Made by a program: the position numbers and the translations under genes. From Stagonosporopsis chrysanthemi (lineage: Eukaryota; Ascomycota; Dothideomycetes; Pleosporales; Didymellaceae), in contig JAFISE010000025.1 of assembly GCA_022560025.1 (NCBI GenBank), positions 124,001-188,000 on the forward strand: 64,000 bases of DNA, in the 5' to 3' direction. Within the stretch, counting starts at the first letter, position 1. Each line of letters starts with the position of its first letter. The notes beneath the pieces are model-generated. The model did not search any database. It worked only from the letters and a program-made list of their open reading frames with translations, and was not told the DNA's origin. This document shows positions 33,424-45,423 of the stretch, one piece after another.

Positions 33424-34628
33424 ATGTCGCAAGCATCAGACATTGTTCTCTACACCACGCAGACACCTAATGGTATCAAGATCTCGATCACGCTAGAGGA
33501 GCTTGGGTGAGTGTTTCATACCTACCGTTCGTTTCACTGGCCAATAATGTTCAAAGCCTCCCCTACAAGGTCGAGAAGATCGACATCACCAAAAACACGC
33601 AGAAGGAGGACTGGTTCCTTGCGATCAACCCCAATGGCCGTATTCCAGCATTGACCGACAAGTTCAGCGATGGTCAGACCATCAATTTGTTCGAGTCTGG
33701 AAGCATCATGCAGTACCTAGTCGAGCGCTACGATACCGACAACAAGATTTCGTACCCCAAGGGTAGCCGTGAATGGTATGAGACGAACAATTGGCTATTC
33801 TTCCAGAACGCTGGGCTGGGGCCTATGCAAGGTCAAGCTAGTAAGTGCCTTTCCTCTTCTGAAGCGTCCCCGAGTGGTGTCCATTGCAAAGCCGGCATTT
33901 TTGTAGTGGAAATTTCAAGAGTAGGTTGGTTACGAGCTCTTCGACACCCTTGAATTCTAGTATTGACATATGATCATTGTCTGGATCGGTACACTGCAAC
34001 AGAATCCGTGGTGGCTTGCATTAGGCGGGTCGTAGGCTTGGGCACAATCCACAATTGAGGCACTATGGGATCAATTCCGCGGTCGTGATTTCGCGTTGCT
34101 AGGAGACATGGTACTGATCGAGATCCAGACCACTTCAACCGTTACGCCCCGGAGCGCATCGAGTACGGAGTAAATCGATATGTGAACGAGACTCGCCGCC
34201 TGTACTCCGTGCTCGACACGCATCTTGGATCTGACAAGCGACCATACCTGGTCGGCGACAAATGTACTATCGCCGGTATGTATCACAATTTGTTTCTAGC
34301 TGGCTGCTCCCTCGATACTTAATCTCGTTTGGCTCCTTCGTTGCTTATCACATGACGTAACACTAACGCTTCCCAAGACATCGCACACTGGGGCTGGGTC
34401 GCATCAGCAGGCTGGGCTGGCGTCGAGATCGATGACTTCCCAAATCTCAAGGCATGGGAGGAGCGCATGGCGGAGCGCTCCGCCGTCGAGAAGGGACGCC
34501 ACGTACCTGATCCACACAAGATCAAGGAGCTGCTCAAGGACAAGGCCAAGATGGAGCAGCAAGCTGCAGAGGCTCGCAAGTGGGTACAGGCTGGCATGAA
34601 GGCAGATGCTGAGAAGTCTGGCAAGTAA
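33424..34628 (+). CDS. Glutathione S-transferase, Ure2-like
   Basis: Exons 33424-33506, 33557-33840, 34129-34275 and 34378-34628; introns 50, 288 and 102 bp; 254 residues. The N-terminal thioredoxin fold runs from DIVLYTTQTPNGIKISITLE through INPNGRIPAL and the glutathione-binding LFESGSIMQYLVERY. The C-terminal helical domain contains ERIEYGVNRYVNETRRLYSVLDTHL and YLVGDKCTIADIAHWGWV. A charged Lys/Ala-rich tail ends ADAEKSGK. It probably conjugates glutathione or acts as a peroxidase on electrophiles in the cytosol. The 288-bp second intron is long for this region. A GTAAGT overlaps the stop codon and could make an alternative C-terminus. Confidence 0.9.
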
Positions 34629-37600
34629 GTACTCTGTTTCAGGATCTGATCATCTCGATGTGGTGGTCAATTTGTGACCGGGGCTTGTCTTCGGATGGCA
34701 GAAATTCGCGAGAGCGGTGATAGGAGGCTGCACTTAGTGGGGATGCTTGTGCACGATGGTTAAGGACATGACGATTAAATACGCTTGATGATGGAGTCCC
34801 AGTCTTAGCTGACCAAATGTACCACCAGACTATAGTGCAGACCTAGTTCGGCGACGTTTAAGCGGTGTTGTATCACTGATCAATGAGAGACTGCGTAACA
34901 TGCAATCTTTGCAATTTCTGTTCGCAACGCTGAACCTGCTCGAGTGACAGCGACGAGTGCGTCATGCATGAGCAAATAAGGTCCAAGTCAATTTCCAAGT
35001 CAAGGTGCATAACCCTCATGTCGCCCAAGGTCAACTACACATTGCGAGAGCTTGTTTCCAAGGCCCGATCCGACTGTCCGGTGTAGTTTGAACTCCTTCC
35101 TGTGCTACCAGAAGGTCGCGAAACACATGCTCAGCTAGGTGTAGGCGGTACCTCTTCCGTCGAGATGCGCCTGCTATCCCGTGTATCTGAGACGTTTGAG
35201 AAACATCGAGTGACCGAGTGAGACTGTACAACCAATAAGACTAGTTGGAGATTGGCCGCAGCCGCAGTGCTTTACCCTGTCAGATTCGCTCTTGTAGACA
35301 ATGTGGTAAACCTTGGAGCACATCACCGGTCTCTGTGGCGTGCGGCTGTCCCGGTATTTCCGACCCGAGTCTGAGTCGGTGTCCTACACGATAAAACAGT
35401 ATTCTAGAGGGATTGAAGATGATCGCCAGTGGCTGCTTGAACATTTATTGCATCTATCGAACTATCATGCGCTTGATGGACTCGCAGCCTGCGACTATTG
35501 TTCTTTGATGCGTTGCCAGCACTGGTCCTATCCGCCTTCAGGCCTTCGTAGAGCCCCCTCATCAAGTTCTGCGTTTTCTAGAGTATCGCATGAGTCTTAA
35601 TAGTTGTATTATATACACCCTCACTGCACCTATGTATGCGACGAAAACTGGAGTGCATGACCTTGGCTAATCAACTGTAGCGTATCCCGTTGCCATTGCG
35701 ACATCTCGCGCCGTCCAGACTTTATTCAATTCGATGGCTTGAAGCAGGATTCACAGGATTCAAGATCTCGAGCACAGAAGTGGACCAGGGTCGTAGCAGT
35801 AAGAATAAACTTAGACCAATGACATCTCACACGGTGGGCGAGTACATGGCTTTCCACACACCATGCAGGGTTTAACAGATGCTGTAAGGTGTGCTTGGAC
35901 AACCCTGTCGACCACGAGTGCGATCTAGGATGTATCCGCTGTACCGAATCGACCTGTTAGGTATACTTACTGTAAGTCATCCCAGAGCAGTCTGGCGTAA
36001 TAGTTACTGCGGCGACAACACGTGGATTCCTGCCTCTTGCTTCGACTGCTGCAGCACCAGTCACACGCACGTTGCCATGGCGTTACTGCATTCGTGGGTC
36101 GCCAGGCACCAGACACGAATACCAGCGCAATTTCGCTGTCACCGAGATCTGAGTACGCGCTGCAAGTTCTCGGGTGGGCCAGCGAATTGGTTGGTGTAGC
36201 CTACATTGCATCATGACAGCTGCACGCACAGATTAGTGGTAGAGCGACGCAGCCCCACTGTATAGCGAAGAGGATGGTGGTGAGCCGGTTGAGAGAGCCA
36301 CACCCTAGCGTTTGTGGGGAATGATAGATCAGCGGTGGGGAGCTTTTGCACGCTACTGTTATACCAAAGGCTAACTAAATATGGGTAATGCCCCGGGCTC
36401 GCGTATCTCAATGGGGAGTGTTCCCCTAGAGCCGTGCGATGACACAGACCGACCTTGGATGCCGCAAGCTTGCCGCTCTGCCTTTTTCAAGGGAGGCCAG
36501 GGGGTCGACCAATCCAAGAGCTCCGGGCCGCATCTCCTGCATGCATGTGAGTCGCGTCGGTGCTGCGAGCAGAATCGTAGTCGGCATTTACGCAAACTGC
36601 GCATGCCCTCGTGCTGAGGCGTGCAGGTGTGTAACACATCGACGTGCTCGTGGCTTGCAGAATTGTACAGCAGCTTCAGCCTCGCCCCTCCAGGTCCACA
36701 TACTGACTGTTCCAGGTGTGAAGATGTCAAAGCACGATTCCGTTGACGGCCTGCCGGGGCAGTCAAGGCCCATTTAATTGCATATATGCGATGTTTTAAG
36801 ATTCTGTTAATGAGGTGCAATTCGAACATGAAAAAGTGGCGCACCGATCAAAGCATGGAAAGCAGGATGCGTGTCCCTGCTACGGGACGTTTCACTTGGG
36901 TCCTGCCAGTATGCCGCCCTCCTGCGGCTCAAGCCTAAGGGGCGGGCCTTACATGCCGTACAGAAGATTCAAGGACATGGATGTATGCTTCCCGTTGCCA
37001 GTGATCAGGTCACAGGTTGGCACAGATGGGAATAGAGTGATATACATACTATTATGAAGTGCTTGCTCAGGGGGTTGTTGTAATGCAGATGGCAACCCCC
37101 AAACGCCTTCTCTCGACAATCCAGGGTAACTCCTCGAACCGTTGGCGCCAAGCAGAGTACACATTGGTGTCGAAGTAAGCTTTGGAGAACGGCAGCTCAA
37201 CAAAGCAACGGACGCACCTACTGCGAGACCGCGAAAGCAGCAGCCTGTTACAGATCCTGGCAAATGAACCGGTATGCTCGTAAGTGTTTTCTTGTGGTAC
37301 GACTACCGAAATGGAGGTGATCCAGGTCGAAAATACTTCATCACTCTGGAACGTCAGAAGGCCGCGTCGCATCTGCGATTGGTGCAAGAGGTGCGGATCC
37401 AGTATACAATACCGTGCTAGAGCAGGAACGATCGTTTGGCAAGCTCTGTTTCATTGCCCGCATTACGAGCGCCCTGACGTCTGCCACTTCCGTAGGTGAG
37501 CGTTTCTCGAATCTGAAAACAGGAAAGAGCGGTTTCAGGGAGGCGACTGCACAACCCAACGCGACTGTCCGCCGGGCGCGTGACCAGGCCTACGGGTCAA

Positions 37601-38102
37601 AGGAAGAACAGGCAGATATTGAGATTGTCGCAGTCATGATGAACGAAAAAGCCACAACCTGGGGTGCAGCCAGGCACAGTGGCGAGGTGATGGAGGCGAC
37701 GCGGGAAATGGCGCTAGCCGAACGTCCTCTTGCGGGGCTTTTGGAGTTTAGGCTAAATGACCGGGTGAATTGAATCCTGACTTGTGCCGACAGCGAATGC
37801 CCCAGGATCGACGAGCCACATGTTATGAGTTTGCTGCTGGAATTAGTGGTCACGCCTGTAGCGTTTTCGCGCGTAGGCTGACCTCGCTTCTCGAACGCAT
37901 GGAATTGTCAGAGCGCAGGTGACACTGGCCCTCAAAGCACGGCCATCTTCCCGACTAGTGTCCATATTCGGAGATGCTCCTCGGCAGACCTCTGATCGGA
38001 GACCCACATATGCTTTCTACCATCGCATGACCGGTCTTTTCCCCAGACTGTTGCTCCCTTACCTCTTATCGAATCCACGTTCCACCGGTTGACAAAGCTA
38101 CA
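34629..38102. other. Gene-free stretch of 3.5 kb
   Basis: No frame here shows a family motif or intron-joined homology. The longest frames (for example 36371-36844 minus and 37414-37773 plus) overlap others of equal length and have no coherent composition. The sequence is not obviously AT-rich. Its last part is the upstream region of the XlnR/AraR-type gene. It may hold decayed repeats or non-coding transcripts that cannot be judged by eye. Confidence 0.5.
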
Positions 38103-40760
38103 ATGGAGCCTGTGGCACTTGATATTTCTAAGATGGAACGTAGAAGTTCCGCGGCTGTTAAGAGAAGGGTAAGCAGAGCGTGCGATCACTGCCATCGCAT
38201 GCGTACTCGTTGTAATGGTAATTCAGTCACTTCTACAATGAAGACACACGCTGACTGTACCGTGCCTTGAAGGACAGGCGCCATGCTCGAGATGCATAGG
38301 TACTTCATGATCCACCTTCCTATTAGAGCCGGACTGACAATTTGTAGAACTCGAATATGTCTGCCAATACAACAGAGAGAAGAAACGCCGCGGAAAGGTT
38401 GGCGTGCTTCTTATCAATTCTTAGAGGAGTTGTACTGACTGACTCAGGTACCAAGGCACATCCAGAAACAAAGAGAAGCAGAGGCAGCTGCGTCACAGAG
38501 TCCACCAACGCCAAACGAACTTCAAATCACATCAAACAATATCTTCGAAAAGCAGGCCGTCGTATCTGAGATCGAAGATGAACGATGGTCGCAATCCGAG
38601 CCTACGCCAGTAACGCAACATTTTATTACTGGCGGCAAGGCCAGCCTCCATAACCCTCCTCCTGCAGAATGGCAAGGATTCAATCCTGGTAACTCTCAGA
38701 ACAAAAAGATCCTCCAATTCTATACTGACAAACTGAATAGGCGCGCCCTTCAATCCTCCTGTGACACACATGATGATTGACCCCCTGCTGCTAGGTTCCA
38801 TGCACGCCGAGATGCCACGTAACGAGGAGCTCATGTATGCCATGAATGGCCTTGCGCCAATGCCAGCAGATTATGCCAATGTAGGATATCCCATTCCGTT
38901 CCAAGCCCCCCGGCCATCGTCACCACCGCATAGTTATGGCTCGGCAGATACTGGTTCGCCACAGTCCGGAGTAAGCGTCAACTCATCCCAGGCCGGTGCG
39001 ATAACTTGCAGATATCCGGTTCTAAAGCCTCTATTCCCACATATGGGTGCCATTATGAACATTTCGACAGCATGCGATCTTCTTGAGTACTATTTCCAAA
39101 GCTCGTCGTCAGTCTTCATGGAACCGGTATCGCCATACATCCTGGGGACTGTTTTCAGGAAACGATCTTTCCTGCGACAGCACAGACCGAGGAAATGTAG
39201 CCCTGCCTTACTTGCTAGCATGCTCTGGGTATCAGCACAAACGAGCGAGGCCACCTATTTGACTTCTTCACCATCCGCGAGAGCGATTATATGCCAGAAA
39301 CTATGGAAACTGACAGTCGATCTGCTCAAACCTCTGGTACATTCTCCCTGCTCACATGGTTTCACCCCTGGTCGTGGTGGATCCACACCTGTGCCGCACG
39401 GTCAATTCAATGTAGAGAGAACGATAGGAAGATATGATGGACGGATGGATGGCGCCATGCCACCCACCAGCAACCTCGACGATGTGGCCACATACCTCAA
39501 CCTGGGAGTTGTGACTTCGGCAAGCGAGTATAAGGCAGCATCGCTGCGATGGTGGAATGCAGCATGGTCGCTTGCCAGAGAGCTAAAGCTTGGGAGAGAA
39601 TTACGAACGGACTTGGCAAAAGAGCGCAACGGACATACGAACGAGAATGGCGAGATTGACGTAGGCACACCGGCCGCAGCTCTTGTTGAGGAGATGAAAG
39701 AAGAAAGACGGAGGCTGTGGTGGCTGTTGTACATGATCGATCGCCACTTGGGGCTTTGCTACAATCGACCTTTGGCAATGCTCGACAACGAGTGTGAGGA
39801 TCTCTTCCAGCCCGTCCCGGACACGGTTTGGCAAGCTGGAGAGTTCTACACTGGCCAACAGGGACCGAGAAACAAAGGCCTCAACTTCCAGTGCACGTCG
39901 CACGATGTGTTTGGTTTCTTCCTGCCACTCATGACAATCCTGGGCGATATTGTGGACTTGAACGCGCAGAAGAACCATCCAAGATTCGGACAAAGGACAT
40001 CATGGGAGCTTCACGAAGCAGAGATCACGCGACAGCTTGAAAGCTATGCATATAGCATCGAACATTTCAAAGCTCAACATGGCTGCGGAGCGACCGATGA
40101 TGTCAACCAAACAAACAGTACGCCCGACCCAGTGCGCATGGAATGGATCCATCAGACACGAAAGATTGCCGCATACGCAACCCATATCATGCATGTTTTG
40201 CACATTCTCTTGCACGGCAAGTGGGATCCTGTTGCATTGCTCGAAGATGACAACATGTGGATTTGCTCGCCGTCTTTCCTCGCCGCAACCTCGAATGCCA
40301 TATCTGCAGCGCACGCAGTCGAGGAAATACTCGATCTTGATCCTGATCTCTCGTTCATGCCGTATCTCTTTGGCATGGTAAGAATCCCTGCCTTGCAGAT
40401 CTTCTAGCATCTAACTTTGCCACAGTATCTGCTTCAAGGAAGCCTGATCCTCCTCCTGCTCGCCGACAAGCTATCTACTGAGACAAATGAGGGAGTGATC
40501 CGTGCTTGTGAGATTATCGTCCGAGCGCATGAAGCCGCGGTCGTTACACTCAACACTGAGTATCAGGTTAGTTGACAAGCTCGCTTGAGTATTCGAATGC
40601 ACACTGACTCGAGCTCAAGAGAAATTTCCGAAAGGTCATGATCTCGACCCTTGCACAGATCAAAGGTCACGGACATGCACGAGAGATGACGCCTGCAAAG
40701 CGCCGAGAAGTGCTTTCACTGTATCGATGGACCAGCCTAGGCAACGGTCTTGCAATATAA
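38103..40760 (+). CDS. XlnR/AraR-family Zn2Cys6 regulator of plant-sugar catabolism
   Basis: Exons 38103-38217, 38273-38299 (27 nt), 38348-38397, 38448-38688, 38741-40377, 40426-40566 and 40620-40760; six introns of 48-55 bp; 783 residues. The spliced zinc cluster has Cys27, 30, 37, 43, 46 and 53, followed by the basic YNREKKRRGK typical of XlnR. The middle region contains SASEYKAASLRWWNAAWSLA, WLLYMIDRHLGLCYNRPLAM and CTSHDVFGFFLPLMTILGDI, nearly matching XlnR. The C-terminus YLLQGSLILLLLADKLS, ACEIIVRAHEAAVVTLNTEY and LYRWTSLGNGLAI is the family ending. XlnR-type proteins activate xylanase, cellulase and pentose genes. Which paralogue this is (XlnR, AraR or another) is not settled; the zinc cluster deviates from classical XlnR. 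Confidence 0.9.
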
Positions 40761-43432
40761 ACTTGGCCAGCTCGGCTATTACGGGGTGAACTGGAAACGA
40801 GGGTGTAAGATACGTATCGTTGACGATTTGCATACATAACCTGCGAGCAATGTTGTGCATTTTGGAAGGAAAGCACATGATTTGACGTGCATAGTTCTGA
40901 TGTTTGAGATACCAAGTTCAAAAAGCGGGTCTATAGGGAGGAAACGCAATGATACTACCACTTGATATACTCTTTGTGGAGGAGAGTGGTCTGCTTTCGA
41001 AACCGACGTCTGTACTCTGCAGTCCATATGTCGCCTGCTTGCTTCCGAAACAAGCTTCTAGATCCTTTACTGAAGCGCCTCAGCTACTTTAGGGCTGACA
41101 ACGCACTTAATAACCAACATAGTTTCAGGGGTAGCCATGACAGAACCTGTGTGGATGCAGGATTGGTGAACGGGAGTGGATAGGACGGCACGGAAACGGA
41201 TAGCCTATGCAAATAGCATCCGCACGGAAAGCACGATCGCCACGGAAAGAGCTACTACACAATGTGGAGCATCTGAGCAAGATATGTTTCAGGTTCTCGG
41301 GACAAGATCCACAACGGGGGCCACTTAGTACACTCAAACCTCAGACAGGTGTTCCTAGCAAACAAGAAAGCAGACAATCCATGCGTATCATCCAAGAGGT
41401 GCGAGCGCGCGCGCTGGTTGGTACTGTCGCAGAACCATATACTAGTTCCTCTTTTAGCAGGTGCAAGCGCTGAGAAAACCTCCCGAACGGGTCCTTCCTC
41501 GTGATAATTTCTCAAGCTTCGTTCATTTTGTAGTCTCCACTCACTTCTGTTTCCTCTTACAGCTCACCGAGTGTAAAGCCGGCGTTTACCGCTTATTGTG
41601 TGCACATGGGGCAAGGCGCGCGACACCATACTTCTCGTTCACGGGCCGCCTTCAAGACCTCGCTTCGGGGTTCCTGGGTGACATCAATCGTTGCCCGCCT
41701 GATGTTCCACACCTGAGGCTTGAGCTGTGAAAATCGGAGACACCATCAGCAGCCTGGCAGTCTCGATGGTCCACATTGTGCAGTGGACAACATCAGGTCT
41801 GGACCACGAATGGCCGAGACTTCGGCCCCAGACGTCCACAATACATGAATGTGAGACTGGGTGGAGATTGATCGATTGCACAAGTGTGTTGTGCTCTGCT
41901 CATCGAGATTAGGACCGGCGAGGACTCTGCAAGTCGGAAGAGAGCAGCCGTCGATCACATCGAAACAACGCAGCTATCAGGTAAGACAGCGGGGTCATTA
42001 CTGAATCACTGCACGGCGAGAGAGCCGGACTCCTGAGACTCAGATACTGAAGCAGTGACCATGAGGCTGACCTGGCCTAAGGCATCAGTTCAGCACAATA
42101 AGTGATGCACATCTTAGACGAAACTCGTGATGTCAATGTGGAGATGGCTCAGTTGTGCCGGTGGCCCTCAATTTCTAGCCCCTGCGAGTGTCTGCGCATG
42201 CATCTCCACCCATTGGTGCGACGGTGTACTCAACATGCTTCGAGATTGATCACTCAAGACACGTGCCCCGATCACTGACGGCAATTGAACACCCTGTGGC
42301 TTACTGCGAGATCGGGATAGATTCGAAAGGGGCTTGGTACAACCTGACGCCGAGGGCCACCGGCACTGTTGCAGAAAGGATTATGTACTGCACTTCGTGA
42401 GTCAACGATAGGGTTTTGAGTCTCGGGGTACATCCTGCACTACCAGTGTGTCGGTGATTCGCTTGTAAGACATGATTACACTGACGGGCGGTTATATTGT
42501 GGTATACTTGTGAGCGACGAAAAAGGGTCGCTGTGGGACAGGAATATGAAGAGGGGCTCCGACAACAAACGATCACAATCAATAATGTACACGTACCCTG
42601 TATCAAGGCGAGACTTTCCTGGAGACTTGCAGACGTTGCTTCTGAGAATATGCAAGCACACTACACGTTTCAGTGCGTGTTGCGATAGCCGAGCGTGCAC
42701 TCTCAGGGCGTGAGCCTTCTACCGAAGGATACTGGGGGCAAAAGCACGAGAAACCACTTGGGTCTTCTGTCGGGACTCGGCCAAGATTCACCCACTCATG
42801 TCGTCAGAGCTCTGCCAAAGTAGCTGCGTGTCGATGCAGAAGTCTATATTAGTTGTTGATATATCTCCTCCTTCAATTGCATAGGTAATCATTACTATGC
42901 TCTACTGAGCCACTGTAGGAAGACTGCCAGACCGTCGTCATATCCACCATTGATTGACGACCTGGGTTAATGTGCCACAGCTGGATTTGACTGGGGTGCA
43001 ACATAACAATTTTCTTTCGCCAACAGCGACTAAATGATGGTATGAGCTCTGATTGAATTAGTACTGTACTTGTGCTGTGTGGTATGCTGAGGTGAGTTGT
43101 GGTCTGGTGCTTGAAGCCATCAACGTACGTTGCGGGAATCAACTAGCGTCAGACCACACGACTTTACTCCAACCCATGCCGAGCCTAGAGTCATGTACCA
43201 TAATGGCTTGTAAGACTTACATTGTAGTCTTTGCATGTCGTCGACGTATGAGCACTCTGCCCAGGTACCTGCATTACGTATTTTCTCAATCTCAAAACGT
43301 GTTCGTGATGCGTCAATGGTCGGCTTGAGCAATTTCAAGAAGTAGCTTTCATTATCGGATGACTATATACATGATGAAGTTCGTGAATGCATAATGAAGT
43401 TTTGAGCCAAAACATAGCCTGACAGCATATGC
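40761..43432. other. Gene-free stretch of 2.7 kb
   Basis: Only short overlapping frames without domains. A 21-bp segment (42052-42072) resembles one at 61366-61386, hinting at old dispersed repeats. Nothing else is supported. Confidence 0.5.
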
Positions 43433-44407
43433 TTACAGGCTATTCTCAATTTCTATGATCTCCTTGATGCCGTCTGCAACAGCCTGGGTCCTCTCCTTCG
43501 AGAGCCTCTTGAGGGGCTTCCTTGGGTAACCACCGTAGCCAAAGTAGCTCTGAATGGCTGACTTTGTTCCAGGAATAGCGGCCTTGGTCAGCACCCAATC
43601 GCCCTTGCTAAGCTTCTTTTGCAGTTCGAATGCCTCCTCGTACTTGCCCTCTGTGCACAGGTTCCAGACCTTGACACATGTCTTCGGGAGAACATTGGCG
43701 CCACCAGCAATGATACCAGAACCGCCAGAGATAGCCGTCTGAGCTGTGAAGTCGGCGATACCGCCAAGTGCCATGTATCCGCTGCCCTGGCTCTTGGTGG
43801 AAACGGCGTCGAGAGCGTAAGCAACACGGGTCAGCTTTCCTGTGCTGCCGCAAGTGAACTTGGTTCCGACAATGTTGGGGTGCTTGCCAAGCTTGATGAG
43901 AAGGTCTGAGTCGATGTCGATCCCAGAAACGGCGCCGGGGTAGTTGTAGATGATGATGGGCAGGGGCGATGCATCGGCAACCTTGGTGAAGTACTCCTCG
44001 ATGGCCTCTTCGTCAATGGCATAGCGGTAGTAAGAAGGGGGAACGGTCAGAATGTATTCACCACCAGCTGCCTCGGCCTCCTTGGCGAGTTCGATGGTAA
44101 GCTTGATGCCGTGTTCTGAAGCACCAACAATGACGGGGACATTTTGGTAGCCAGCCTCGTCGAGAGCTTCGCGGGTTGCTCGTGTGACTGTCTGTTTCTC
44201 TGCGCGGGAAAGGTGGACAGCTTCACCGTTGGATCCCATTGTGACCAGGCCGACAAGACCAGCTTCGGCGAGGCGAACAGCATGCTTCTTGATTGTAGGC
44301 ACATCGAGCTCTTCTGTCTCAGGGTCGAAGAAGGTCATTGTGGGTGAGTAGACACCAGCACGCAGAGGCGTGCGCTCCTTCTTGACACCATTGCCGTTGG
44401 AAGACAT
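43433..44407 (-). CDS. DapA-family class I aldolase
   Basis: Intronless, 324 residues. The family includes dihydrodipicolinate synthase, 4-hydroxy-2-oxoglutarate aldolase and fungal 2-keto-3-deoxy sugar-acid aldolases, all forming a Schiff base with pyruvate. Landmarks are the GSNGEAVHL phosphate/substrate loop (59-66), Tyr154 in IIIYNYPGAVSG and the Schiff-base Lys183 in NIVGTKFTCGS. Fungi make lysine by the aminoadipate route, so a lysine role is unlikely. Catabolism of a keto-deoxy sugar acid or hydroxyproline breakdown is more likely. It is divergent from a Gfo/Idh/MocA oxidoreductase about 1 kb away, which would suit a small sugar-acid pathway. The start is at the only suitable ATG. Confidence 0.88.
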   Translation of the reverse strand: MSSNGNGVKKERTPLRAGVYSPTMTFFDPETEELDVPTIKKHAVRLAEAGLVGLVTMGSNGEAVHLSRAEKQTVTRATREALDEAGYQNVPVIVGASEHGIKLTIELAKEAEAAGGEYILTVPPSYYRYAIDEEAIEEYFTKVADASPLPIIIYNYPGAVSGIDIDSDLLIKLGKHPNIVGTKFTCGSTGKLTRVAYALDAVSTKSQGSGYMALGGIADFTAQTAISGGSGIIAGGANVLPKTCVKVWNLCTEGKYEEAFELQKKLSKGDWVLTKAAIPGTKSAIQSYFGYGGYPRKPLKRLSKERTQAVADGIKEIIEIENSL

Positions 44408-45423
44408 TTTCGGCGTCTGGTGTGTGATGTGTGATGTGAAGTAGTGAGATTGATGGATGTGTTCACGCAGAGCGAGAGGGAAGAGTAATTAGTATAAACG
44501 GACACAGAAGGGCTCGGCCAGTATTAATATATCAGCGAGATGGTCGGCGGAAGTAGCCCGGCAGAGCCCAAGGACATCCCACCTCAGGTTGCGCCTCTCC
44601 ACTGTTCTAGAGGCTCGTCAAACACAGGCCGTTCATTCGCTGAGTAAATCAATGCTATGGGGACCGCAGGGCGAAGAGCGAATCGTGTGCCGAATTCAGG
44701 GCCGCTTGGCGATTTCGGGCGACATCTGCGCGAAATACGGAACGGTTTACTTGGGTTGACTAACCTGTCGCCAGTTGTGTGCAAGGATTGGTATGTGTGG
44801 CAGGGGCTTGGATGGTCGCTCAGCATGGGGGTCTCTCGAGATTCGGGGCCCGGAGAATCTCTAATGGTTTCTCCACCAATAAGAGCAGGATCTCTCGCGT
44901 GGGGTGCATCATGCGCGACCTCCCACTTCTCTTGGCCTGGGGAAGAGCATTGGCGCCATCTTCGCAACAAGATGGACATGTAACTTTGAGCGTGTCACAG
45001 CAGAACGTTCGCATGGCGTTCAACGCGCAGTAGAAAGCCTTTGACGCGTTGGACATGAAAAGTGGCAGCTTCCCCAGCCTCGGCAGGCTTCCTAGCACCA
45101 ACACGATGAACAGGTGTGCCCCGCTCCCACACCATAGTCCAACCAAACGTCATGCCGGCCGCGGGAAACGGCAAAATGCTGCGCGTCTGTCAGCCGTTCA
45201 GGGAGCACCTCGTGCCCCTCCATGCACTGGATCGTGCTAAGAGATGGCAAAATTATTCCGTTCAAACGCCGACGGAGCCGACGCGTTGTTATGCATTGCC
45301 TGAGAGCCTTCCCCAGAAAGCTGGCCCAACTTACAATCATTCTCTTCCAGAACCCCAAGCGAAGCTGAAGAGAGTCTCAATTGGTCGTTTCCTGCTCGAA
45401 GATCATTAACGAGTAACAGCAAC
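44408..45423. other. Divergent intergenic region
   Basis: About 1 kb between the aldolase and oxidoreductase genes. The frames present lack family features. Confidence 0.5.
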
